Source: Balneolaceae bacterium
Lineage (GTDB): Bacteria; Bacteroidota; Rhodothermia; Balneolales; Balneolaceae
DNA length: 16,465 nt
Direction: 5' to 3'
Assembly (NCBI GenBank): GCA_007129085.1
Contig: SKWF01000178.1
Coordinates: 1-16,465, forward strand
Positions 8,484-15,757 of this stretch are shown piece by piece (positions within the stretch are counted from its first letter, which is position 1; every line of letters starts with the position of its first letter). Both the position numbers and the translations under genes were made by a program. The notes below the pieces were generated by a model. The model was not told where the DNA came from. It ran no database searches and was given only the letters and a program-made list of their open reading frames with translations.

Positions 8484-9542
8484 ATGGGTCAAGTGTTGCG
8501 CCGAGTAATTACCACAATTCTTTTCTTATTGGTGCTAAATCCAGTATCGGTTGCCGCTGATGCTTCCGGGGATAATGAAGAGCCTGTTATTGATGTAATG
8601 GGCAAGGTTGTAGATCACGATTACCTGGAGTTGGTTGGTGGCGCTAAAGTGTATCTGCCGCGAATCTTTATGGTAGATGGTGATTGGTATTTTTTTGTAA
8701 ATACACAATCCGCTGTTGACTCCGGTGAGTTTGAAATGCAAGAAAGTGCATTGGTTCGTGCGGATGGCGAATCGATCTCTTTGGATATGTCGATCACTTC
8801 TCACCTAATGTATGTTTGGTTTGGAATGTTGTTGACGCTATTTATCACATTTTGGGCAGCATCAAAATATAAGAAAGGTGTGGGCGCAGAAACTGAGCCG
8901 AAAGGCATCAGTCAAAACTTGTTTGAGGTGTTTTTTGTATTTATCAGGGACGATATTGCTAAAGAGTATATCCCCGGTGATAAACACAAAAAATTCGTTA
9001 ACTATCTGTTCTCAGTATTTCTGGCGATATCCTTTATGAATCTGTTTGGATTATTGCCATGGGGAGTAGCCACTACGGCAGATTTAACTGTAACGGCTAC
9101 TTTGGCTGCAATTACATTTTTTATCACGCAGTGGAATGGATCGAAAGATCACTGGCAGCACGTCTTTATGTTTCCGGGAGTTCATCCCGCGATGCGCATA
9201 ATTTTAACACCGGTTGAAATTCTCGGGCTGTTTACCAAGCCGTTTGCGTTGGCGATACGTCTTTTTGCAAATATGCTGTCTGGCAAGATCATGATTGTAT
9301 GTATTCTTGGTTTGATCTTTATTTTCACCGACATTTTCGGCCCGGCAGTAGGGTTGTCCTCCAGTGTTTTCTGGGTAGGGTTAACGGCTCTGTTATACAT
9401 TCTTAAAGCATTTATTGCGCTGTTACAGGCGTATATATTTACACTGCTATCCGCTGTATTTATCGGCATGGCAGTAGAAGAGCATCATCACGAACATGAA
9501 AGCGAAAGCAGTGTTGCTACCGCAACAGATGTTCAGGTTTAA
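8484..9542 (+). CDS. atpB: F-type ATP synthase subunit a
   Basis: A 352-residue membrane protein of the Fo stator that carries the proton half-channels. Residues 1-25 look like a signal peptide, followed by ~75 periplasmic residues and then the membrane helices; this long N-terminus is typical of Bacteroidota/Chlorobi-type subunit a. The essential arginine is Arg259 in AIRLFANMLSGK. Two oddities are visible. The residue nine after it (E. coli Glu219, often His elsewhere) is Lys268. The position seven before the conserved QAYIF glutamine (E. coli His245, usually Glu elsewhere) is Lys308. The C-terminus ends in a His/Glu-rich tail (EEHHHEHESE). It lies in the operon with c, b, delta, alpha and gamma. 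Identity is certain; the effect of the lysines is unknown. Confidence 0.96.
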   Translation: MGQVLRRVITTILFLLVLNPVSVAADASGDNEEPVIDVMGKVVDHDYLELVGGAKVYLPRIFMVDGDWYFFVNTQSAVDSGEFEMQESALVRADGESISLDMSITSHLMYVWFGMLLTLFITFWAASKYKKGVGAETEPKGISQNLFEVFFVFIRDDIAKEYIPGDKHKKFVNYLFSVFLAISFMNLFGLLPWGVATTADLTVTATLAAITFFITQWNGSKDHWQHVFMFPGVHPAMRIILTPVEILGLFTKPFALAIRLFANMLSGKIMIVCILGLIFIFTDIFGPAVGLSSSVFWVGLTALLYILKAFIALLQAYIFTLLSAVFIGMAVEEHHHEHESESSVATATDVQV

Positions 9543-9576
9543 TTACAACTAACAACAAACAAACAAGGTATACATT

Positions 9577-9798
9577 ATGGGATTCTTAGCAGCAGGACTT
9601 GGAGCTGGAATTATCGCAATTGGAGCAGGTATTGGAATCGGAATGATTGGTAAAAGTGCTGTAGAAAGCATTGCCCGTCAGCCGGAAGCTTCCGGAGATA
9701 TTCGAGGCGCCATGATTTTGACAGCTGCATTTATTGAGGGTGTTGCTCTCTTTGGTGCTATTGTCTGTGCTCTATTGGCATTAAATATTACTGTATAA
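9577..9798 (+). CDS. atpE: F-type ATP synthase subunit c
   Basis: A 73-residue hairpin of two membrane helices that forms the rotor ring. The first helix has a GxGxGxG packing motif (Gly16-Gly22). The polar loop is ARQPE (Arg34-Gln35-Pro36), and the ion-carrying carboxylate is Glu54 in FIEGVALFG. The sodium-type signature is absent: the position 13 before the loop arginine is Ile21, not Gln, and the residue after Glu54 is Gly, not Ser or Thr, so proton coupling is expected. The 34-base gap before the gene contains AAGG eight bases from the ATG, a better ribosome binding site than its neighbours have, in line with the need for many c copies per complex. Confidence 0.97.
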   Translation: MGFLAAGLGAGIIAIGAGIGIGMIGKSAVESIARQPEASGDIRGAMILTAAFIEGVALFGAIVCALLALNITV

Positions 9799-9811
9799 AT
9801 AACTACAAGGT

Positions 9812-10339
9812 ATGTTCACGATAGCAAGCGGGGTAAGTATTTTTACTTTCGGCATTCTCTCTTTTAATACAGGTTTTGCAATATGGGTTCTAATATCCAT
9901 GATTGTATTCCTCTATTTAATGGGGAAGTATGCAGTGCCACATATTGTAAAGGCACTGGATAATAGAGAAGAGCAGATCAAAAACTCTTTGGAAGCTGCA
10001 GATAAAGCGTTAGCAAAAGCTGAGCAGATTTCTAAGGATAATAAAAAAGCTCTGAAGGATGCTGAAATACAGGCGCAAAAAATCCGTAAGGATGCGCTTG
10101 ATGATGCCGAAGTACTCAGGGCTAAAAAGATTGAAAATGCCAAAAAGGAAGCAAATAAAATTGTCAACGATGCAAAAGCGACGATCGAGCAGGAAAAAAA
10201 GAGCGCTCTTGTTGAATTGAGAAATGAAGTTTCTGAACTGGCAATTAAATCCGCTTCGCTTATTATCAATCAAGAGCTTGATGAGAAGAAAAATCAGAAG
10301 CTCGTGGATGATTTTATAAAAGATCTCTCTAAGAACTAA
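9812..10339 (+). CDS. atpF: F-type ATP synthase subunit b
   Basis: A 175-residue peripheral stalk subunit. One membrane helix (about residues 17-38, NTGFAIWVLISMIVFLYL) is followed by a long, charged Lys/Glu/Ala-rich coiled coil to the C-terminus, as expected for the b dimer that links subunit a to delta and alpha. The start is slightly uncertain: the AAGG upstream is only one base from the ATG, too close for ideal pairing, so translation probably depends on coupling to atpE, whose stop is 13 bases upstream. No better in-frame start exists before the membrane helix. Only one b gene is present; no b' paralogue follows. Confidence 0.95.
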   Translation: MFTIASGVSIFTFGILSFNTGFAIWVLISMIVFLYLMGKYAVPHIVKALDNREEQIKNSLEAADKALAKAEQISKDNKKALKDAEIQAQKIRKDALDDAEVLRAKKIENAKKEANKIVNDAKATIEQEKKSALVELRNEVSELAIKSASLIINQELDEKKNQKLVDDFIKDLSKN

Positions 10340-10350
10340 GGTGTAAACGG

Positions 10351-10896
10351 ATGATCTCAAAAGCTGCACGGCGTTACGCAAGCGCTTATTTACAAACAGT
10401 ATTGGAGCTTGATAAGCTTGAGGACGCAAAGAAGGATATGGAGTTAATTCATTCCGTAATTGCTAATTCAAGAGATCTGCAGCTCTTTTTGAAAAGCCCA
10501 ATCGTTAGAAGTGATAAAAAAATGTCTGCACTGACAGAAATTTTTGAGTCACAAGTTGGCGATGAGGCAATGCATTTAATTACACTTTTAGTTAAAAAGA
10601 AAAGAGAAGCTCTTTTACAGCCGATCAGTAAAGGAGTTTTAAACCTTTATAATATTGAAAAAAATATTATTGAGGTAGATGTTAAAACTGCCTACAACCT
10701 GACGAAAAATCAGGAAAAAACACTTTTGCAATCCCTGGAGAAAAGAACCGGCAAAAATGTCAAAATGGATCTGCGGGTTGATGCAAGTATTCTCGGTGGA
10801 GTAGTAATAAAAATTGATGACACTGTGATTGACGACAGTGTTAAACACAAAATTAGTCAGCTCAAAAATCAGTTTGCAGCGAACGCTGTAAGTTAA
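10351..10896 (+). CDS. atpH: F-type ATP synthase subunit delta
   Basis: A 181-residue soluble subunit (OSCP homologue) that caps F1 and binds the b stalk. The N-terminal helical domain starts in the typical way (ISKAARRYASAYLQTVLE). The C-terminal segment carries the family signature: DLRVDASILGGVVIKIDDTVIDDSV, split here only by family-typical substitutions, ending SVKHKISQLKNQF. Length is normal. It begins 11 bases after atpF and ends 15 bases before atpA, with a weak GTGTAAACGG leader. Order b-delta-alpha-gamma is the classical bacterial one. Confidence 0.96.
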   Translation: MISKAARRYASAYLQTVLELDKLEDAKKDMELIHSVIANSRDLQLFLKSPIVRSDKKMSALTEIFESQVGDEAMHLITLLVKKKREALLQPISKGVLNLYNIEKNIIEVDVKTAYNLTKNQEKTLLQSLEKRTGKNVKMDLRVDASILGGVVIKIDDTVIDDSVKHKISQLKNQFAANAVS

Positions 10897-10911
10897 AATC
10901 GAAGGAAATTT

Positions 10912-12528
10912 ATGAGTCAAGTCAGACCTGACGAAGTATCAGCTATTTTACGAAAACAACTTTCCGGCTTCGATGGAGAAGCGGAAGAATATGATATGGG
11001 AACCGTACTCGAAGTGGGTGACGGTATTGCACGTGTGCATGGTTTATCGAAAGTGCAGGCCGGTGAACTTGTGGAATTGCCCGATTCTATTGATGATCAG
11101 GGCAACCCAATTCGCGGTATGGTATTAAACCTCGAGGAGGATAATGCAGGTATTGTGCTCTTCGGATCCTCAACATCTGTTCAGGAAGGCCATACCGTAA
11201 AGCGTACCCAAAAAATTGCTTCACTAAATGTTGGTGAAAATGTACTGGGTCGTGTAATCGATCCCTTGGGACGGCCGCTTGATGGAAAAGGAGCAATATC
11301 AGGAGATACTATAAATGTACCACTCGAAAGAAAGGCCCCCGGAGTAATTTACCGACAGCCTGTTGACGAGCCGCTTCAAACAGGAATTAAAGCGATTGAC
11401 TCGTTGATTCCAATTGGCCGTGGACAGCGTGAGCTGATTATTGGTGACCGCCAGACAGGTAAAACTGCTGTAGCGGTTGATACGATCATCAACCAGAAAC
11501 AGACACAAAATACCGATAAGCCGGTATTTTGCATTTATGTAGCGGTGGGTCAGAAAGGATCAACGGTTGCACAAATTGTAAAGACTCTTGAAGAAAATGG
11601 AGCGATGGATTACACCTGTGTGGTTTCTGCTCCCGCAAGTTCTTCTGCGCCGATGCGATATATTGCACCTTTCGCCGGAGCGGCAATTGGCGAGTATTTT
11701 CGTGATACTGGTCGCCACGCACTGGTTATTTATGATGATCTCTCCAAGCAGGCAGTTGCATATCGAGAGTTGTCGCTTCTGCTAAAACGACCACCGGGCC
11801 GTGAAGCATACCCGGGAGATGTTTTCTACCTCCACAGTCGTCTGCTCGAGAGAGCCGCAAAGATTATTGATAGTGATGAAGTTGCCGGAAAAATGAACAA
11901 TATTCCGGAAGAGCTGAAGCCGAAAGTGAAAGGGGGCGGATCGCTGACAGCACTGCCTGTTATTGAAACCCAGGCGGGTGACGTATCAGCATATATCCCG
12001 ACCAACGTAATTTCAATTACCGATGGTCAGATTTTCCTCGATACAGACCTCTTTAACTCCGGTATTCGCCCGGCGATTGATGTGGGTATTTCCGTATCTC
12101 GTGTAGGTGGATCTGCGCAGGTTAAATCGATGAAGAAACTGTCGGGTACACTCAAGCTCGATCTTGCTCAGTACCGCGAACTCGAGGCATTTGCCAAGTT
12201 TGGTTCAGACCTTGATCCAACCACCCAGCGACAGCTGAAACGTGGTGAGCGTACCGTAGAACTTATGAAGCAGGGTGAGTACAAACCACTTCCTGTTGAG
12301 CATCAGATTGCGCTGTTGAAAATTAACAATGCAGGCTTGCTTGATGATCTCCCGGTGGAAAAAATTGGTGATTTTGAAGAGATGTATCTCGAAACAATTG
12401 GAGCCAAATTTAGCGATGAGTTGGATAACCTCGCAAAATCAGGTGTTCTTGATGATACACTCGGCGATCAACTTGTTGAGACAGCAAAAAGCACAATCGA
12501 TCAAATTTTAGCCACGAGTGAGGCGTAA
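10912..12528 (+). CDS. atpA: F-type ATP synthase subunit alpha
   Basis: A 538-residue F1 subunit, somewhat longer than the usual 500-525. It carries the non-catalytic nucleotide sites and the arginine finger for the catalytic sites on beta. The P-loop GDRQTGKT is at residues 178-185, the Walker B-type aspartates are at 275-276 (IYDDLSKQA), and the arginine finger is Arg397 in SVSRVGGSAQ. The N-terminal beta-barrel begins with RPDEVSAILRKQL. An AAGGAAA lies shortly before the ATG. The gene ends three bases before atpG. The missing beta subunit must be encoded elsewhere, since this protein cannot supply the catalytic sites. Confidence 0.98.
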   Translation: MSQVRPDEVSAILRKQLSGFDGEAEEYDMGTVLEVGDGIARVHGLSKVQAGELVELPDSIDDQGNPIRGMVLNLEEDNAGIVLFGSSTSVQEGHTVKRTQKIASLNVGENVLGRVIDPLGRPLDGKGAISGDTINVPLERKAPGVIYRQPVDEPLQTGIKAIDSLIPIGRGQRELIIGDRQTGKTAVAVDTIINQKQTQNTDKPVFCIYVAVGQKGSTVAQIVKTLEENGAMDYTCVVSAPASSSAPMRYIAPFAGAAIGEYFRDTGRHALVIYDDLSKQAVAYRELSLLLKRPPGREAYPGDVFYLHSRLLERAAKIIDSDEVAGKMNNIPEELKPKVKGGGSLTALPVIETQAGDVSAYIPTNVISITDGQIFLDTDLFNSGIRPAIDVGISVSRVGGSAQVKSMKKLSGTLKLDLAQYRELEAFAKFGSDLDPTTQRQLKRGERTVELMKQGEYKPLPVEHQIALLKINNAGLLDDLPVEKIGDFEEMYLETIGAKFSDELDNLAKSGVLDDTLGDQLVETAKSTIDQILATSEA

Positions 12529-12531
12529 TTA

Positions 12532-13431
12532 ATGGCAAATCTGCGGGACATACGGAACCGGATTTCATCTGTTAACAATACGCAGCAGATAACCAAAGCC
12601 ATGAAAATGGTGGCTGCGGCAAAACTGCGTAAAGCACAGCAGCGAATGACCTCAAACAGGCCGTTTGCAGCCAAGATGAAGGAAGTAGTAGCCCGACTGG
12701 TTTCTGCCACTGATGGCGAAAACGAACTGCTTAGAAAACCGGAATCGGTTGAAAAAGTGTTGGTGATTGCGGTTGGATCAGACAAAGGTCTCTGTGGTGG
12801 GTTTAACAATAATCTTTTCAAAGTTGTTGAAAGTAACCTGAAAGAGAATTACCAAAGCTACATTGATAATGATAATCTAGATATCATCACAATTGGTAAA
12901 AAATCCGGTGCATATTTTGCCAAGCGTGAATACTCTATACACGAACGACACCCGGGATTTTTTGACAGTCTCAATTACGAAGATACTGCATCCATCATGC
13001 ATGACGTTATGGGTGCTTTTAAAAACGAAGAGTACGATCGGGTTTATATTGCATATAACGAGTTTAAAACCGTTATCGCTCAAAACCGGATTGTTGAACA
13101 GGTACTTCCCATCGACGTGGATTCCCTCATAAAAGAAGATGAAAATGAGGATGAAACATCGGCAATAACTGATTATATTTACGAGCCGAGTACAAAGCTG
13201 ATTCTTGATGAGCTTTTGCCGATCTACCTGATTAGTCAGTTGTGGCAAGCGGTACTGGAATCAAATGCATCTGAACAGGGTGCACGAATGGCCGCAATGG
13301 ATAATGCCACAGAAAACGCAAAAGAACTTGAACAAGAGTTGAGACTGAAGTATAATCAGGCTCGACAAAGTGCAATTACAACAGAAATTTCTGAGATTGT
13401 ATCGGGTGCTCAAGCTCTCGAAGAGGGTTAA
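12532..13431 (+). CDS. atpG: F-type ATP synthase subunit gamma
   Basis: A 299-residue central-shaft subunit of F1. The N-terminal helix MANLRDIRNRISSVNNTQQ followed by ITKAMKMVAAAKLRKAQ, and the C-terminal helix with EQGARMAAMDNATENA, are the two conserved ends that form the coiled-coil axle. The middle Rossmann-like domain is less conserved and has an acidic stretch (KEDENEDET, about residues 202-210). No beta (atpD) or epsilon (atpC) gene follows; the next gene is a tRNA, so this is the last gene of the operon. Start is fixed by the conserved N-terminus three bases after atpA. Confidence 0.97.
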   Translation: MANLRDIRNRISSVNNTQQITKAMKMVAAAKLRKAQQRMTSNRPFAAKMKEVVARLVSATDGENELLRKPESVEKVLVIAVGSDKGLCGGFNNNLFKVVESNLKENYQSYIDNDNLDIITIGKKSGAYFAKREYSIHERHPGFFDSLNYEDTASIMHDVMGAFKNEEYDRVYIAYNEFKTVIAQNRIVEQVLPIDVDSLIKEDENEDETSAITDYIYEPSTKLILDELLPIYLISQLWQAVLESNASEQGARMAAMDNATENAKELEQELRLKYNQARQSAITTEISEIVSGAQALEEG

Positions 13432-13469
13432 ACTAACTTTCAGTTGTGATTGTCCTCGCACAGAAATTT

Positions 13470-13499
13470 GGTTCAGATCTATAGATTTTAATTTGAACC
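13470..13499. repeat. Inverted repeat after atpG, possible hairpin
   Basis: GGTTCA (13470-13475) pairs with TGAACC (13494-13499). Between them is a perfect 10-bp palindrome, ATCTATAGAT (13477-13486). It lies 38 bases after the atpG stop. There is no T-tract, so a simple intrinsic terminator is unlikely; it may be a weak 3' end or a protein-binding site, or chance. Confidence 0.35.
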
Positions 13500-13501
13500 G
13501 T

Positions 13502-13532
13502 TTGACATAATGATTTTAGAAGTACTTAAACT
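13502..13532 (+). promoter_or_regulatory. Candidate promoter for tRNA-Ser
   Basis: A perfect TTGACA (13502-13507) is followed at 17-19 bases by a poor -10-like match (TTAAAC/TAAACT, 13526-13532). The placement, about 25-55 bases before the tRNA, is right for a tRNA promoter. The -10 match is weak, and the Bacteroidota-type TTTG/TAnnTTTG pattern is not clean either, so this is a suggestion only. Confidence 0.3.
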
Positions 13533-13534
13533 AT

Positions 13535-13557
13535 AAATTGATACTAATTATCAATTT
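13535..13557. repeat. Perfect inverted repeat abutting the tRNA-Ser 5' end
   Basis: AAATTGATA (13535-13543), a 5-base spacer CTAAT, and its exact complement TATCAATTT (13549-13557). The last base of the right arm is directly next to the first base of the tRNA (13558). It could be an operator or a hairpin in the leader of the precursor tRNA; no function is shown by the sequence. Confidence 0.6.
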
Positions 13558-13644
13558 GGAGGGATGGCAGAGTGGTCGAATGCGGCGGTCTTGAAAACCG
13601 TTGAGGCCTTATGGTCTCCGGGGGTTCGAATCCCTCTCCCTCCG
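13558..13644 (+). tRNA. tRNA-Ser (anticodon UGA)
   Basis: An 87-base class II tRNA. Acceptor arms GGAGGGA (13558-13564) and TCCCTCC (13637-13643) pair perfectly, with discriminator G at 13644. The anticodon stem CGGT/ACCG encloses the loop CTTGAAA, giving anticodon UGA (reads UCA and related serine codons). A long variable arm, expected for tRNA-Ser, precedes the T arm GGGGGTTCGAATCCCTC. The CCA end is not encoded: GCA follows the acceptor stem. Confidence 0.96.
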
Positions 13645-13654
13645 CACAACTACG

Positions 13655-13689
13655 AAAAAAGCCCCAAAAATTATTTTGGGGCTTTTTTT
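13655..13689 (+). terminator. Intrinsic terminator after tRNA-Ser
   Basis: A perfect 15-bp stem (AAAAAAGCCCCAAAA at 13655-13669 with its complement at 13674-13688), a 4-base loop ATTA, and a run of seven T. It ends the tRNA transcript 10 bases after the gene. The flanking A-run and T-run make it potentially active on both strands. Confidence 0.93.
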
Positions 13690-13756
13690 ATTAAATAAAG
13701 TTTCTATCTATACGTTGGGAGCTCTTACAGTTACTCACTTTATTCTATCATCGAAG

Positions 13757-15142
13757 ATGAAACACATTTTATTATTTTTCCTTCTTTCTCTATCACTCAT
13801 CTATTTCCCAATGGCTGTAGATGCCCAAGATACACTCAGGATCGATCTGTCTGAATTTATTGAGATGGGCATGGAGAAATCCGGACAGGCGGCGTATGAA
13901 CGTGCTGAAATTAATTTGGCAGAAAACCGAGCCGAATCGGCAAGAGGCCAGAGATTTTTACCAAGTATTCAGCTTAATACTCAGCACGGAGTTATTCCGG
14001 GAGTAACAAGTGATACTGATCTTCCTCGTAATGAATTTTATCTTGATCCAAATTTGAGTAATGACTGGGAAGACTGGGCCGTGTTTACACGCGCAGAATT
14101 AAGTGCTGTTCAGCCAATTTATACCTGGGGCGCGATCGACAATGCCATATCTGCTGCGGAATCGGCTGTTCGTGCGTCTGAGTTTGAGTATGAGGCAAAA
14201 GAGGCTGAGATTATGTATCAGTATTATGAGCTTTACTACAGCTATCTGCTTGCTAAAGAGATGTCGAGGCTGCTGGATGATGCGCAAAGTCAGCTGAATC
14301 AAATTGAAAGGCAAATCCGCCAGATGCAGGAAGATGGCGATCCAGATCTGAAAGAAGCAGACATCTTTAAATTTGAAATTTTTGAAGCTGAATTCCAGGT
14401 GCAGAAGGTAGAGGTTGAACAGAGTCTCCGTTTTGTAGAACGAGTTTGGAGTAGAGCGTTGAATGCCGGAGATGGAGTGGTATATATGCCGGCAGAGAGT
14501 TTTCTGGATCCAGTACCATTTGAGCTGCAAGACTATGAATATTACGAAGAACAGGCTATGCAAACGCGGCCGGAATTGCGGGGTGTTGAATCTGGTATAG
14601 AAGCTGTAGAGAGATCCGTTGAGGCAACTCGTGCCCAATATTTACCCTCTCTGTTTTTGGGAATTACCGGTAGTTATGCAAATACCCCAAACCGTCCTCG
14701 CCAATCGAATCCATTTATTATTAATAGCACGAACTACGCATCTGCTGCAGTTGGTATAAGCATTCGCCAGAATCTTAATTTTTCCGGTACAAAACGGAGC
14801 GTGGAACGCGCACAAATTGAGCATCGTCGGATGCATGATCTTAAAGACGCCTTGAGTGATGGAGTAGTGCTGGATCTGAATGAAAAGTATCGTGAAGCGG
14901 TCATTGCCGAAACAAAGCTGCATCAAACCGAAAAAGCCCTCACTACAGCAAGGAACTGGGTTCGCCACGAGCAATTAAATTACGATATTGGATTTGGCGA
15001 TGTTGAAGATTTAACCGACGCGATACGCCAAGAGTTAGAAACACGACTGGAGTTGAAACAAAATGTGTTCGATTTGAATAAAAGAGTAGCAGAGCTTTAC
15101 AAATCATCAGGAATGCCGATCTTGCAGTTATCTGTTAATTAA
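13757..15142 (+). CDS. TolC-family outer-membrane efflux protein
   Basis: A 461-residue protein of the outer-membrane efflux (OEP) family, which forms trimeric channel-tunnels for tripartite pumps and type I secretion. The frame opens inside the tRNA, but the ATG at 13757 begins a clear signal peptide (cleavage predicted after AVDA, residue 23). The mature part shows the two-fold repeated layout of long helical hairpins joined by beta strands: an AESARGQRFLPSIQLNTQHG segment in the first half and an AVERSVEATRAQYLPSLFLG segment in the second. No inner-membrane pump or membrane-fusion gene is next to it; an MlaC-type gene follows after 12 bases. The exported substrate cannot be predicted. Confidence 0.9.
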   Translation: MKHILLFFLLSLSLIYFPMAVDAQDTLRIDLSEFIEMGMEKSGQAAYERAEINLAENRAESARGQRFLPSIQLNTQHGVIPGVTSDTDLPRNEFYLDPNLSNDWEDWAVFTRAELSAVQPIYTWGAIDNAISAAESAVRASEFEYEAKEAEIMYQYYELYYSYLLAKEMSRLLDDAQSQLNQIERQIRQMQEDGDPDLKEADIFKFEIFEAEFQVQKVEVEQSLRFVERVWSRALNAGDGVVYMPAESFLDPVPFELQDYEYYEEQAMQTRPELRGVESGIEAVERSVEATRAQYLPSLFLGITGSYANTPNRPRQSNPFIINSTNYASAAVGISIRQNLNFSGTKRSVERAQIEHRRMHDLKDALSDGVVLDLNEKYREAVIAETKLHQTEKALTTARNWVRHEQLNYDIGFGDVEDLTDAIRQELETRLELKQNVFDLNKRVAELYKSSGMPILQLSVN

Positions 15143-15154
15143 GAAATCAACATT

Positions 15155-15742
15155 ATGAAAAAACTATTAATAACAGCCATCATTTTACTTCTGTCAACCA
15201 CTGGGGTACTTTTTGCTCAAAATGGCGAACAGGAGATCAGGGATATGCTGGATCAGCGAGATGCTCAAATTAAAGAGCTGTTGGGACCGCGAGGAACGGA
15301 TTACACCCAGCAGCAGCGCGATGAGTTGAAGGATATCATCAACGATGTCATCGACTACCGTGAGATGGCTCAGCACGCACTCGGTAATAAGTACAACGAA
15401 ATTTCCGAAGAAGAGCGCGAGGAGTTTGTTGATCTGTTTTCAAGAATTATTCGGGATAACTCCCTAAACCGTTTGGATATCTACCGGGCGGACGTGGTGT
15501 ATAACGACATCAGCGTAACCAACGGAAATGCACACGTGAAAACTACGGCACAGATCGAAAATGTACGCACTCCGGTTGAATACGAGATGAAAAGAAAAGA
15601 TGGTGAGTGGGTTGTTGTAGATCTGATTATTGATGAAGTTTCAACGGGCGACTCTTATAATCGCCAGTTTCAAAGTATTATTCGTCAGCGTGGGTTTGAT
15701 GCTCTGCTGAATAACTTACGCCGCCGGGCAGAACGGGCATAA
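15155..15742 (+). CDS. mlaC: MlaC/Ttg2D-family phospholipid-binding periplasmic protein
   Basis: A 195-residue protein with a signal peptide (cleavage predicted after LLFA-type site, residue 21) and the MlaC/Ttg2D fold pattern. A helical N-terminal part contains DVIDYREMAQHALGNKYNEI, close to the family's FDYxxMAxxxLGxxW motif, followed by EEREEFVDLFSRII. A beta-sheet part contains VKTTAQIEN and then KRKDGEWVVVDLIIDEVS, the family's W-x-V-x-D-x-x-I-x-G/E-V segment. MlaC carries phospholipid between an outer-membrane complex and the MlaFEDB transporter. The transporter genes are not in this window. It is 12 bases from the TolC gene and 15 bases from the glycosyltransferase gene, so the three probably form one transcript. 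Confidence 0.88.
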   Translation: MKKLLITAIILLLSTTGVLFAQNGEQEIRDMLDQRDAQIKELLGPRGTDYTQQQRDELKDIINDVIDYREMAQHALGNKYNEISEEEREEFVDLFSRIIRDNSLNRLDIYRADVVYNDISVTNGNAHVKTTAQIENVRTPVEYEMKRKDGEWVVVDLIIDEVSTGDSYNRQFQSIIRQRGFDALLNNLRRRAERA

Positions 15743-15757
15743 ATTTAACTTGTTGGT

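Noticed and set aside
9577..9798. Sodium-driven ATP synthase
   Set aside because: Subunit c lacks the Gln and Ser/Thr ligands of the sodium-binding motif; it has Ile21 and Gly55 at those positions.
13601..13756. ATG at 13601 as start of the TolC-family gene
   Set aside because: It lies inside tRNA-Ser and the frame then runs through the terminator; the signal peptide starts at 13757.
14099..14638. 179-residue open frame on the minus strand within the TolC-family gene
   Set aside because: No domain, no ribosome binding site, and fully antisense to a well-supported coding sequence.
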